The notes under the pieces were generated by a model. That model worked only from the letters and a program-made list of their open reading frames with translations. It did not search any database and was not told where the DNA came from. The translations under genes were made by a program, and so were the position numbers. From the NCBI GenBank assembly GCA_000828835.1, contig AP014633.1:930001-994000 (forward strand): a DNA stretch of 64,000 bases, read 5' to 3'. Below are positions 43,941 to 52,156 of the stretch, in pieces (position 1 is the stretch's first letter; each line of letters begins with the position of its first letter). This DNA is from Thioploca ingrica (lineage in GTDB: Bacteria; Pseudomonadota; Gammaproteobacteria; Beggiatoales; Beggiatoaceae).

Positions 43941-45218
43941 TTAAAACCAGCTTTCTTTCACAGTAACAATGTCACCGGGTCGGATAGTAGTGTTTAATTT
44001 AACGGAAGTAGGGATGGTGGTTTCATAACCTTCTCGAAGAATAAAAATTTTGCTCCACTGTGCCGAAGCAAATTCGGTAAAACCACCGGCTAAAGCAATC
44101 GCTTTTTCAACCGTTAACCCGGGCTCAAAGGCATATCCACCGGGTTTTTGAACTTCCCCATTGACAAAAACTTTTTTATATTCCTTGACTGTAATAATAT
44201 CTCCTGGTCGGATTCTCATATCGAGAGTAATCGGTGATGACATAGCGGATTCTTGTCCTTCATGAACGAGAGAAATATCCTCAGGAGAGGCTTTATCGCT
44301 GAAACCGCCGGCAAGAGAAATCGCCTTTTTAACCGTTAAGCCCGGTTTAAACGCATAACTCCCTGGATTTTTAACTTCACCATCGACGAAAAATTTTTGG
44401 TATTGTTTAATTAAAATAATATCGCCAGGTCGAATATAAGTCTTCAAATTAGCGCATAGCGGGACTGAGCTTTTGTTACCATTACGAATAATGAAAAACA
44501 TTTCATCATCAGCCATTTCGGTCAAACCACCGGCAAGAGAAATCACTTTATTGACCGTTAGACCCGGTACAAAAGCATAGCCACCAGGATTTTTGACTTC
44601 GCCATTGACGAAGACTTTACGATATTCCAACACAGTGACAGTTACTTTGGGATTAACTAAATAACCGCCTTTGAGACCGGTAATAATAATGTCTTCCATA
44701 TCTTTAATAGTTAAACCAGCCAACGCGAGTTCCCCTAAAAATGGATAAGAAATAGTCCCGGTTTCACTCAAATGACTCGTAATACTAAAATCTTCTTCAC
44801 CAAACACTTTAATACTAATTAAATCACCGGCGCCCAAACGATAATTAGATAATATTTCTTGTTGAGCAATCATCAGGGCAGAATTTTCTGCTTGACATTC
44901 TAGTTGAGCAACGAGTTCGATTGGCTCTGGCTTCGGTTGCACTGGCTCAGCGGGTAATTCTTTTTCTGGTAAGGATTGCGGTTGAATGGGAGATTTATCT
45001 TGATCCGGTAGAATCACCGTTAATTCCTTTTCCCGCAATTTAATCGGTGATTTATCCGCAAACCTGGGTTGATAAATCTGCGCCTGGGGTTGTTTAGCGA
45101 TAGCAGATAATTTCGGATAAGGTGAGAAATCCGCATCGTCAAAAATGTCTAAAGTAACACAACCAGTTATCAAAAGATAAATTGTTGTTATAAAAGATAA
45201 ATTAATAATCTGTTTCAT
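43941..45218 (-). CDS. Wza-like polysaccharide export lipoprotein with three SLBB repeats
   Basis: 425 residues. Signal peptide with lipobox LITGC (Cys20); a low-complexity Pro/Glu linker (50-100); the polysaccharide export domain (YRLGAGDLISIKVFGEEDF to about 200); then three near-identical SLBB units at about 201-246, 275-320 and 349-396, each with VNGEV/VDGEV, NPG-[GS]-YAF, PGLTV and [IA]-[SA]-LAGG. Wza and relatives usually carry fewer, more divergent SLBB units. There is no C-terminal amphipathic helix as in E. coli Wza, so the outer-membrane pore may be the separate barrel protein encoded upstream. Confidence 0.9.
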   Translation of the reverse strand: MKQIINLSFITTIYLLITGCVTLDIFDDADFSPYPKLSAIAKQPQAQIYQPRFADKSPIKLREKELTVILPDQDKSPIQPQSLPEKELPAEPVQPKPEPIELVAQLECQAENSALMIAQQEILSNYRLGAGDLISIKVFGEEDFSITSHLSETGTISYPFLGELALAGLTIKDMEDIIITGLKGGYLVNPKVTVTVLEYRKVFVNGEVKNPGGYAFVPGLTVNKVISLAGGLTEMADDEMFFIIRNGNKSSVPLCANLKTYIRPGDIILIKQYQKFFVDGEVKNPGSYAFKPGLTVKKAISLAGGFSDKASPEDISLVHEGQESAMSSPITLDMRIRPGDIITVKEYKKVFVNGEVQKPGGYAFEPGLTVEKAIALAGGFTEFASAQWSKIFILREGYETTIPTSVKLNTTIRPGDIVTVKESWF

Positions 45219-45287
45219 TGTTATTCTCCCTTCTTTTAGGGGAAGCTCAAGTTATACGGTGGTATGTCCATCATGATACCGGCTGAC

Positions 45288-46451
45288 TTAGAAAGCAGCT
45301 TTCAACGAAATTAACCAAAACATTCGGTTAAAATCATTTTCATCGAGGCTGGAATCCCGTTGAACAAAATTCAGTCCCAATTTCAAAGTTAACCATTTAC
45401 GCCAGTCATAACTTGTTGATAAATTTAATTCACTAACATTATCGGCGCGAGGTATTGAACCAATTTGACCACCAAACTCTTGTTTAGCTAAAGTGAATCC
45501 AACTGTAGTTGATAACCGTGGTCTCCAAAGTTGGGTCCAAGCTAAGGAAACATCTTGATTTAAAATATAATCTCCAATACCGGTGGTATCACTAGCATAT
45601 CTTCTGGCAGTCGTGTCTATAGTGGTTCGGGTTGCTGGTGTCCAACGCATACCGAGTTCCCAACTTATTCCGGCAAAATCTTCCCGTTCTGCCGCAGTGA
45701 AATTCTTCGTGAAATAACCGACTTTCGCTTTGCCAGTAGTTTTACTTGTCGCATACCAAGTAGCGCCAATTAAATACTGGTTAACTTGATTATCCTGTGT
45801 AGAATTGGGCTCTTGGTAATCAATCAAGCTGTGATTGGTTTCCAACAGCAACCGAATTTTAGGTGAGGTTCGATAGATAACTCGAGCAATGATATCTGTT
45901 TGATCAATATCACCTAATGAAAATTCGTCATACCGTTTAAGCGTTTTGCCGATTTGGGTTTCTATACGTGCTTTGGCACTGGGTCGTCCATAATTGAAGC
46001 GACCTTCAAGGTGACTTGAATGCCATTGATAGGGAGCACCAATATCAACACGGTCCGTTGTGCCGCGATCATCATGTTCATTTAAGTACTGTCCCTGTAA
46101 TCCAAGTTCGGCTCGGCGAGTGAGTTGCCAAAGGGTTTCTGCTGAGAGGAGCATATCTTCGTAGTTATCCGCTGCACTGCTCAGGTAACGTCCTATCTCG
46201 GTTTCCCATGTTAAATCATAGAGATAAGACGGTTTTTTACCTTCTAATTTGACTTGAGGTTTCCAAAGCGTGATAAAAGAACTGATTTCATCATTATGCT
46301 GCTGCAAGATATTGCTATCTTGTTTTAGGGTAAACTCAAATCCTGGAAAAACTCTCGCCGGCCCGAGTGCAATGCCTGGTATGGTGTCTTCAGCTAAAGC
46401 TGTAGAGCAAACTAAAGACAACATCAATGTTAGTTTGATTGGAGATTTCAT
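45288..46451 (-). CDS. outer-membrane beta-barrel of exopolysaccharide locus (BBP2/EpsL-like)
   Basis: 387 residues. Signal peptide (MKSPIKLTLMLSLVCSTALA), then GIALGPARVFPGFEFTLKQDSNI and a series of amphipathic strands with aromatic girdles (e.g. YDLTWETEIGRYLSSA, ATWYATSKTTGKAKVGYF), closing with LISLKAAF, a typical barrel C-terminal Phe. Similar proteins lie in exosortase-type exopolysaccharide clusters. ATG 46451 is chosen over 46478 because it begins the signal peptide and has GGTGA upstream. First gene of the operon barrel-Wza-Wzc; no glycosyltransferases follow in the window. Confidence 0.82.
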   Translation of the reverse strand: MKSPIKLTLMLSLVCSTALAEDTIPGIALGPARVFPGFEFTLKQDSNILQQHNDEISSFITLWKPQVKLEGKKPSYLYDLTWETEIGRYLSSAADNYEDMLLSAETLWQLTRRAELGLQGQYLNEHDDRGTTDRVDIGAPYQWHSSHLEGRFNYGRPSAKARIETQIGKTLKRYDEFSLGDIDQTDIIARVIYRTSPKIRLLLETNHSLIDYQEPNSTQDNQVNQYLIGATWYATSKTTGKAKVGYFTKNFTAAEREDFAGISWELGMRWTPATRTTIDTTARRYASDTTGIGDYILNQDVSLAWTQLWRPRLSTTVGFTLAKQEFGGQIGSIPRADNVSELNLSTSYDWRKWLTLKLGLNFVQRDSSLDENDFNRMFWLISLKAAF

Positions 46452-47213
46452 ATTTTCACCACAAGCTTTGTAAAACAACTGTGCCGGCGCGATAATGACA
46501 AGGTAAGATCAAAGCTACTTGAATAACCAATAATTCATTGTGAGTACTATTGGCTTAAGAGAAAAGCTTTTCTCAATTTCACCTTGTTAATCAATCGCGT
46601 AAAATGAGTTTAATATTTTCGCTATTTCTTGTTCCCGCTTTAGCGGTTACTCATGGAACGAAAAGCAGAAAACACGGTAACAACTTATTAAAAGAATTAG
46701 GATAATATTATTGACTCAAGAATTACTGGGTATGTTTACAAAACTCATGCCAATCTTCAGAAAATAAGATAAATCTCTATATGAAATGAGTTTTTTTAGT
46801 AAGGTGGGCAAAAGCAAAATATTGCTCATCAAGCTAAATTTTAACAACGTACAGGGTACACTGATGGCTTCTCTTTATCACCAAGACTTTTATGCTTGGT
46901 TACTGTAAAATATAGCGTTACTTAATCGCCATTATTTGGGATAAGAATTTTTTTATGAGTTGATCAATGTATATAATTGATGGAATTTGTTGTTATTATT
47001 GATTTTAATAAAATCTTTTGTTTATCTCGTTCACCAACTCCGTTACCTTACTCCAATGACAATTTAGCTTGGCTATCAACCGATTAAATACCCCCTTCCC
47101 CTTTGTCAAAGAAGGAAAATCCTTAAGTTGATGACAGTGGAGCGACCGGCCTACCAACTTGCTATTCCTCGCGTGGAATTTTTAACAATAAGTTTTAGCA
47201 AAGGATTGCCAAC
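46452..47213. other. gap upstream of exopolysaccharide operon, with a gene relic
   Basis: 762 nt without an intact gene. Contains a DUF29 relic (46864-46980), a CCCGCTTTAGCGG hairpin (about 46635-46650), and a family F-like piece (AATCCTTAAGTTGATG, about 47109-47124). The operon promoter must lie near its left end, but I could not place it. Confidence 0.5.
46864..46980 (+). pseudogene. DUF29 gene relic with internal stops
   Basis: Reading from ATG 46864 gives MASLYHQDFYAWLL, a TAA stop, NIALLNRHYLG, a second stop, then EFFYELINV. This follows the DUF29 opening (compare DFYAWVLHNAQLLRERR in the intact gene at 25346-25786), including DFYAW and the LL-pair spacing. The rest of the domain is missing. 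Confidence 0.6.
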
Positions 47214-47217
47214 CTAC
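47198..47217 (-). repeat. 20-nt repeat G overlapping the PIN gene end
   Basis: Read on the minus strand, GTAGGTTGGCAATCCTTTGC, matching GTAGGTCAGCAATCCTTTGC at 34319-34338 with two mismatches. It spans the stop codon of the PIN gene. Confidence 0.5.
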
Positions 47218-47699
47218 GCTGGTTGGAGTTGGGGGTCATAACAAGGTAAGCCGATATTATTGCAGACATTTTTTAGCGATCGGTCGGAAGTAACGAAAAC
47301 CAGTTTATCTGGTAATAAGCTAGCAATCGCTAGATGTAGAGCATCATTGGCACCGAAACTAAGTTGACCGGCATGTTCCAATAAAATGCTTTCGGCTTTT
47401 GAAAAAATGCCGGTGGGTAGCGGCACAATTCGGAAAGGTCCAGGTGTGCCATTTAGTAACCCGGTATCTTTATGCAACCGTTTGATGATTAAACGTACTT
47501 CAGGGGACCGCAGTTTCTTTTGCCGTGAATAACGTAGCAAAACGCTGTAACATTCTAATAGTGTTAGTGGCGAGATAAATATTGGATGAGATATTGATAC
47601 TAATCGCTGTATCTCTACACTCCCCGGTTCTTGATAATAATATTTAAACAAAGCATTGGTATCAAAATAGTAACTTCTCTCATCAGGCATTGTGGACAT
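47214..47699 (-). CDS. PIN-domain ribonuclease, VapC-like
   Basis: 161 residues. The four acidic residues of a PIN active site are visible: Asp13 (YYFDTNALFKYY), Glu49 (LTLLECYSVL), Asp119 (FGANDALHLAIA) and Asp139 (VTSDRSL). VapC toxins cleave specific RNAs and normally follow a vapB antitoxin. Here no antitoxin precedes: the gene starts 9 nt after the response-regulator stop and is apparently the last gene of a two-component operon. It may be a chromosomal PIN enzyme under phosphorelay control; this is inference. Confidence 0.85.
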   Translation of the reverse strand: MSTMPDERSYYFDTNALFKYYYQEPGSVEIQRLVSISHPIFISPLTLLECYSVLLRYSRQKKLRSPEVRLIIKRLHKDTGLLNGTPGPFRIVPLPTGIFSKAESILLEHAGQLSFGANDALHLAIASLLPDKLVFVTSDRSLKNVCNNIGLPCYDPQLQPA

Positions 47700-47708
47700 A
47701 ACTTAGTC

Positions 47709-48134
47709 CTATTCTGGAATAGCGGAAAGAATGCGCCTAATTTCATCAAGCGGGATAACTTGGCACAATTCACGAACTTTCTTGAGTAATGTTTCCATTT
47801 GTATTCCAGCCTTATCAAACCAACCATTGACTGTCAAGTTGATAGATTCTACTGCCTCATCACGCTCACCATGTGCTGTTAAAATAATCATGTCGGTGCT
47901 TATGCCTTCTTTTCGAGCTTGGCGGATCATGTCGAGACCTTTCATTTTGGGCATGAGCAGGTCTACAATGGCGACATCAAATTCTCCGGTGCGCAGTTTT
48001 TCAAGTCCTTCTTGACCATCTCCTGCAATTTCGACTTGAAAGCCCCTTTTGACAAAGTAATCTCGATAGGTGTTACCAATTTCGGTTTCATCGTCTACAA
48101 TGAGTAAACTATATTGGCGTTCGATTTCATCCAT
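47709..48134 (-). CDS. receiver-only response regulator
   Basis: 141 residues, a single receiver: acidic pocket LLIVDDETEIG, acceptor Asp58 (VAIVDLLMPKMKG), Thr in IILTAHGE and Lys in GWFDKAG, followed by a short helical tail (LDEIRRILSAIPE) and no DNA-binding domain. The start ATG 48134 overlaps the kinase stop by 8 nt (ATGGATGA), indicating coupled translation. It should take phosphate from the kinase; the output partner is unknown, and the PIN protein encoded next is the obvious candidate. Confidence 0.88.
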   Translation of the reverse strand: MDEIERQYSLLIVDDETEIGNTYRDYFVKRGFQVEIAGDGQEGLEKLRTGEFDVAIVDLLMPKMKGLDMIRQARKEGISTDMIILTAHGERDEAVESINLTVNGWFDKAGIQMETLLKKVRELCQVIPLDEIRRILSAIPE

Positions 48135-49320
48135 TGTTGAATTCCTCTGATTCTGAGAGTGGGGGAAAAGTGATATTGAAAGCGGCACCGCCACCAGGGC
48201 GTGGTGTGTAATTGAGTGTGCCACCGAGTGCTTCAATGATTTTGCGGGAAATATGTAATCCTAAGCCGGTGCCACGTTCAGTCGGTTTGGTGCTCTCAAA
48301 TGGCATAAATAATTTTTCTAAAAATTCTGGCGCGATGCCGGGGCCATTATCTTCTACTTGGATCTCGGTTGCACCAGTGATTGTGCGCCCAGTTTTAATC
48401 CATACTTGAGGATTGGCAAAGCCTTCCAGCGCGTCTTTGGCATTGTTCAACAAATTAATCAAAACTTCTTCTAGTTGAAATGGGTTCGCCCAAGCGATTG
48501 GTTCCGGAGGTGTTTCTGCTAGTGCCGCTGTTAATTCGATATTGTGGTGCTTAAATTGTGCTCCGAATATTGCTATTGTTTGTGCGACTACCTGATTTAA
48601 ATTAACTTTTTCCCGGTGCTGGCGATCACCGTTAGCAAATTTGCGAAAACTTTCGATAATAGTTTTCAGCCGATCGGTTTGCGCATAAATTTTGTCTAAC
48701 AGCGGTTCTAGTTCAGTTGGTTGAAATAAATTATCCTGAATATCTGCTAAAGCGGCGCTGGTTGCTGCACGGATAATTCCAACGGGTTGGTTAATTTCGT
48801 GGGCAACTGCGGTGGCCATGCTGCTTAGGTATTTGAATCTGTTGGATTCTCCAACTTCGGCTTGATAATCTTTTTCAATCTTTAAGGCATAAGAAATGCC
48901 TTTAATTAGTGCAAGCACGTAATGTTGTTCTGCAAGTTTTGGATCTAGATCGATGACTTTTTCATAATCTTTTGCAGCAAGCTCATATTTTCCTATCGCA
49001 TAATATAGGTATCCACGATTCAAATAAGGCCCTGCTAAATCTGGCCTCAAAACAATTGCTTGATTCAAGTCATTTAAGGCAAGCTCATATTTTTGTTGTT
49101 TTATGTAAATATTGCCACGGTTATTATAATAGGCAAGAGCGCAATCTGGTTCAAGTTTTATTGCTTCGTCATAATCATTTAATGCCAACTCATATTTGCC
49201 CTTGTTAAAATATAATACTCCACGATCCAGATATTCCTTTGCACTTTTGGGCTGTGACTGTCGCATCTTCCGTAATTGCTTTTGCTGCTTTTTCAATGCT
49301 CGACGTTTTTTTAAATTCAC
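48127..49320 (-). CDS. soluble TPR-histidine kinase
   Basis: 397 residues. A basic N-terminus, three to four TPR units (about 26-135; AKEYLDRGVLYFNKGKYELA and relatives), then HisKA with His174 (ATAVAHEINQPVGIIRA) and a HATPase domain (INLLNNAKDAL, VEDNGPGIAP, ERGTGLGLHISRKI). There is no membrane helix, so it should sense a cytoplasmic partner through the TPRs. The GTG start lacks a close ribosome site; ATG at residue 19 is an alternative. It is first in the kinase-receiver-PIN set. Confidence 0.88.
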   Translation of the reverse strand: MNLKKRRALKKQQKQLRKMRQSQPKSAKEYLDRGVLYFNKGKYELALNDYDEAIKLEPDCALAYYNNRGNIYIKQQKYELALNDLNQAIVLRPDLAGPYLNRGYLYYAIGKYELAAKDYEKVIDLDPKLAEQHYVLALIKGISYALKIEKDYQAEVGESNRFKYLSSMATAVAHEINQPVGIIRAATSAALADIQDNLFQPTELEPLLDKIYAQTDRLKTIIESFRKFANGDRQHREKVNLNQVVAQTIAIFGAQFKHHNIELTAALAETPPEPIAWANPFQLEEVLINLLNNAKDALEGFANPQVWIKTGRTITGATEIQVEDNGPGIAPEFLEKLFMPFESTKPTERGTGLGLHISRKIIEALGGTLNYTPRPGGGAAFNITFPPLSESEEFNNG

Positions 49321-49519
49321 GGTATTTTTTCTACCTCAATCGTTTTGTTTAGTAATAGTAGCGCTTAGTTTAATATTCCATACCGAAATCCCTATACAAA
49401 TTCCAACTCAAAACCGGGTACAATAAATCATGTTACCATTCCCTTTTTAACAATAAGAAGGTTAGAGTGGATTGATATCGGTGCTAAAACATCTTACTTC
49501 ATTTAAAGAGGATTCCATT

Positions 49520-49939
49520 GTGGACTCACCCATTGTTGTGGCTATTTTAGTATTTTTGAGTATTTACGCTATATTTTTATTGATTCGCTTATTTGCTGAC
49601 TTTTTTCTGGTGGGAATTGCTTTAGGCAGTGCGGTATTAGCTTATAACATAAAATATTTTTATCCGGAATTTTTAATGGTATTAGATGAGGTTAAAATAT
49701 TAAATTTGCTTGGAATTACTTTACCTAGAGAACACCCCACTGGCGGTGCTATTTTCGTTATTGCGAGTTTAATTATAATCGTTGCGGTGTTACTTTCCAT
49801 TCCATTTTTACCTTTTTCGGCCACTTATCGACAATTGTTGGGCATAGAAAATCCAATATTTGCGCGGAAAGAAGAAAAGGTGCGTGCTTGGATTCATGAA
49901 GAAATTCAACGTTATAATCAAAATCAACCAGAGGATTAA
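49520..49939 (+). CDS. hypothetical membrane protein
   Basis: 139 residues from GTG 49520, chosen because AGAGGA (49507-49512) lies 7 nt upstream; the frame is open back to TTG 49472. Two or three membrane helices (IVVAILVFLSIYAIFLLIRL; DFFLVGIALGSAVLA; AIFVIASLIIIVAVLLSIPF) and a basic/acidic cytoplasmic end (EEKVRAWIHEEIQRYNQ). Not a family I recognise. It ends 13 nt before hisH and may be co-transcribed with it. Confidence 0.7.
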   Translation: MDSPIVVAILVFLSIYAIFLLIRLFADFFLVGIALGSAVLAYNIKYFYPEFLMVLDEVKILNLLGITLPREHPTGGAIFVIASLIIIVAVLLSIPFLPFSATYRQLLGIENPIFARKEEKVRAWIHEEIQRYNQNQPED

Positions 49940-49952
49940 AAGGAATCTTAGG

Positions 49953-50594
49953 GTGAAAAAAGTTATTGTTATTGATTACGGTATGAGCAATTTACGTTCG
50001 GTCGGTAAAGCCTTAGAACATGTCGCCGGTAACCACTGGCAGGTTCAAATTAGTGATCAGGCAGAAGTCATCCTCCAAGCAGATAAAGTGGTGTTTCCTG
50101 GACAGGGTGCCATCGGTAATTGCATGAGTTTACTCAATCAAAACGGTATGGCGGAGGTGATTAAACAATCGTTAGCCACTAAACCTTTTTTGGGTCTGTG
50201 TTTAGGGTTACAAATGTTATTGACTCGGAGTGAGGAAAGTGGTGGTACGGCTGGTTTTAATTGGGTTGCGGGGACAGTCCGTCGTTTTACCGAACCCTTG
50301 CTTGATCCCGACAGTGGTGAACGTCTTAAAATACCACACATGGGTTGGAATCAAGTCAGTCATGCCTTACCACATCCACTATGGCAGGGAATTTCTGAAC
50401 AGAGTCGGTTTTATTTTGTCCATAGCTATTTTGTTACTCCAGAAGATCAGCAGGTTACGGTGGGGACGACTCGGTATGGTCCGATTGAGTTTACCTCAGC
50501 ATTAGCTAAAGAAAATGTGTTCGCGGTGCAATTTCATCCCGAAAAAAGCCAACAGGCGGGTTTAACTTTGTTAAAAAACTTTTTGGATTGGTAA
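49953..50594 (+). CDS. hisH: imidazole glycerol phosphate synthase, glutaminase subunit
   Basis: Glutaminase partner of HisF in histidine biosynthesis, supplying ammonia to form imidazole glycerol phosphate and AICAR. 213 residues with the class I amidotransferase triad: Cys in FLGLCLGLQML, His and Glu in AVQFHPEKSQQ; opening VIVIDYGMSNLRSVGKAL. GTG 49953 is chosen because AGGA lies 8 nt upstream and the family N-terminus begins there; the open frame starts 31 codons earlier inside the previous gene. No hisF or hisA follows. Confidence 0.95.
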   Translation: MKKVIVIDYGMSNLRSVGKALEHVAGNHWQVQISDQAEVILQADKVVFPGQGAIGNCMSLLNQNGMAEVIKQSLATKPFLGLCLGLQMLLTRSEESGGTAGFNWVAGTVRRFTEPLLDPDSGERLKIPHMGWNQVSHALPHPLWQGISEQSRFYFVHSYFVTPEDQQVTVGTTRYGPIEFTSALAKENVFAVQFHPEKSQQAGLTLLKNFLDW

Positions 50595-50600
50595 TGTCAT

Positions 50601-51830
50601 ATGACTGACCCAAACATTTACGATATGGTTATCATTGGTGGCGGTTTGGTTGGTGCAAGCCTCGCTAGTGCCTTACGTGCCACGTCCTTGCGGATAGCGA
50701 TTATTGAAGCCGCTCCTTGGTTTACCGAGCGTTGTTCACCGAGTTACGATGAGCGCGTGTTAGTGTTGAGTTATAGTTCCCAACGCATTTTTACTGGCAT
50801 GGGTATTTGGGACCAAATCGCACCCGCCGCTACGCCAATTCAGCAAATTCATGTTTCTGATCAAGGACATTTTGGTTTTACTCGGTTAAAAAATCAAGAT
50901 TTGGGTACAGCCGCATTAGGTCATGTGGTCACTGCTCGTCACTTAGGTCAAGTTTTGCAAGCCACTTTGAACGCCAGCCCGATTGAAATTTGGGCACCGG
51001 CGCAAGTGACACAGATTCAATATGACAATCAACTGATTACCGCTCAGATCAAAAAAGACGAGCAAATCCAAACGTTATCAACACGCTTACTGGTAGTGGC
51101 AGATGGTGGACGTTCGCCGGTGCGGCAACAATTAGGTATCACCAGCCACGAATTTGATTATCAGCAGACCGCTATCATTGCTAATGTGACGCCAAGTTCA
51201 CCTCATCAGCAGATCGCTTATGAACGCTTTACTGTATCTGGGCCTTTAGCCCTATTACCCTTGCCAGATAATCATTGTTCATTGGTGTGGACCAGAACCC
51301 CGGCGCAAGCGAAAACCGTTATGGCATGGAATGATTCCGCTTTTTTATCCGCACTACAACAAGAATTTGGATGGCGATTAGGACAATTTCGACATGTCGG
51401 ACAACGCCATGCTTATCCACTACGGTTAGTTCGAGCACAACCGCTCACACGTTCTCGGGCGGTCGTGATTGGTAATGCGGCTCATACGTTACATCCGGTT
51501 GCCGGACAGGGTTTGAATTTAGGTTTACGAGATGTCGCCAGTTTAGTCGAAACAGTAGTCAATAGCTGGCGAAACGGTGAGGATATCGGTAGTGCAACTA
51601 CTTTACAACGTTATGTCGCGTGGCAACAACCCGATCATCAACGTATCATTGACTTGACTGACCAATTGATCAATGTATTTGCTAATGCTTTGCCGCCGCT
51701 AGTGATGCTACGTAACTTTGGCTTGTTGATGATAGATGCTTTACCTCCTTTGAGAAAACAGTTTGTTCGGCAGATGACGGGTATGAAAAGCTATCCTTCT
51801 CGGCTATTACGGGGACTGCCGGGTATTTGA
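50601..51830 (+). CDS. ubiH: UbiH/UbiF/VisC-family FAD-dependent hydroxylase
   Basis: 409 residues; a flavin monooxygenase of ubiquinone biosynthesis that hydroxylates the polyprenyl aromatic ring. Visible: FAD GxGxxG (VIIGGGLVGASLASALR), the family DG motif (LVVADGGRSPVRQQLG) and GNAAHTLHPVAGQGLNLGLRD. The sequence suits UbiH (2-octaprenyl-6-methoxyphenol hydroxylase), but UbiF and UbiI share these motifs, so the exact ring position is uncertain. It begins 6 nt after hisH. Confidence 0.9.
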   Translation: MTDPNIYDMVIIGGGLVGASLASALRATSLRIAIIEAAPWFTERCSPSYDERVLVLSYSSQRIFTGMGIWDQIAPAATPIQQIHVSDQGHFGFTRLKNQDLGTAALGHVVTARHLGQVLQATLNASPIEIWAPAQVTQIQYDNQLITAQIKKDEQIQTLSTRLLVVADGGRSPVRQQLGITSHEFDYQQTAIIANVTPSSPHQQIAYERFTVSGPLALLPLPDNHCSLVWTRTPAQAKTVMAWNDSAFLSALQQEFGWRLGQFRHVGQRHAYPLRLVRAQPLTRSRAVVIGNAAHTLHPVAGQGLNLGLRDVASLVETVVNSWRNGEDIGSATTLQRYVAWQQPDHQRIIDLTDQLINVFANALPPLVMLRNFGLLMIDALPPLRKQFVRQMTGMKSYPSRLLRGLPGI

Positions 51831-51846
51831 ACGATCTACTACAGGT

Positions 51847-52005
51847 CAATGCCATTAAGTTAAGGATCAAGTCGACAACCACCCCTCGCTCCCCTCCCCT
51901 CCTTAGCAACAATGCCATTAAGTTAAGCAGTTGGGTGTTCGGGCGAACACGCAGGTTCGCCCCTACATAGGGGATATTTTGTAGAGGCAGACCGGTGTGT
52001 CTGCC
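51847..52005. repeat. direct repeats (family F) and two hairpins before the tRNA
   Basis: CAATGCCATTAAGTTAAG occurs twice, at 51847-51864 and 51910-51927. Then come two hairpins: GGGCGAAC/GTTCGCCC (51941-51948 and 51955-51962, 6-nt loop) and GGCAGAC/GTCTGCC (51986-51992 and 51999-52005, 6-nt loop). Together they look like a tandem REP-type cluster after ubiH. Confidence 0.6.
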
Positions 52006-52030
52006 CTTAACTTATATGAGCAAAATTTAC

Positions 52031-52060
52031 TTGCGTTTACTGATTAAATTGTGTTATCTT
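52031..52060 (+). promoter_or_regulatory. candidate tRNA promoter
   Basis: TTGCGT (52031-52036) and TATCTT (52055-52060), with an 18-nt spacer, lie 15 nt before the tRNA. Both boxes match sigma-70 only partly. Confidence 0.3.
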
Positions 52061-52075
52061 TTGCAATCCTCATGA

Positions 52076-52152
52076 GGGCCTGTAGCTCAGTTGGTTAGAG
52101 CAGCCGACTCATAATCGGCTGGTCGTAGGTTCAAGTCCTACCAGGCCCACCA
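52076..52152 (+). tRNA. tRNA with CAU anticodon (elongator Met or lysidine-type Ile2)
   Basis: A 77-nt cloverleaf: acceptor GGGCCTG pairs with CAGGCCC, the D-arm is AGCTCAGTTGGTTAGAGC, the anticodon stem GCCGA/TCGGC encloses loop CTCATAA (anticodon CAT), the T-arm has GGTTCAAGTCC, and the CCA end is encoded (52150-52152). The mature tRNA is either elongator Met or the minor Ile tRNA whose C34 is changed to lysidine by TilS. The general resemblance to E. coli ileX (GACTCATAATCG, GGTTCAAGTCC) leans to Ile2 but does not settle it. Confidence 0.95.
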
Positions 52153-52156
52153 CCTT

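Noticed and set aside
46604-46705. 33-codon frame with signal-like start (MSLIFSLFLVPALAVTHG)
   Set aside because: No ribosome site, overlaps a hairpin-repeat sequence, and no conserved tail; likely chance.
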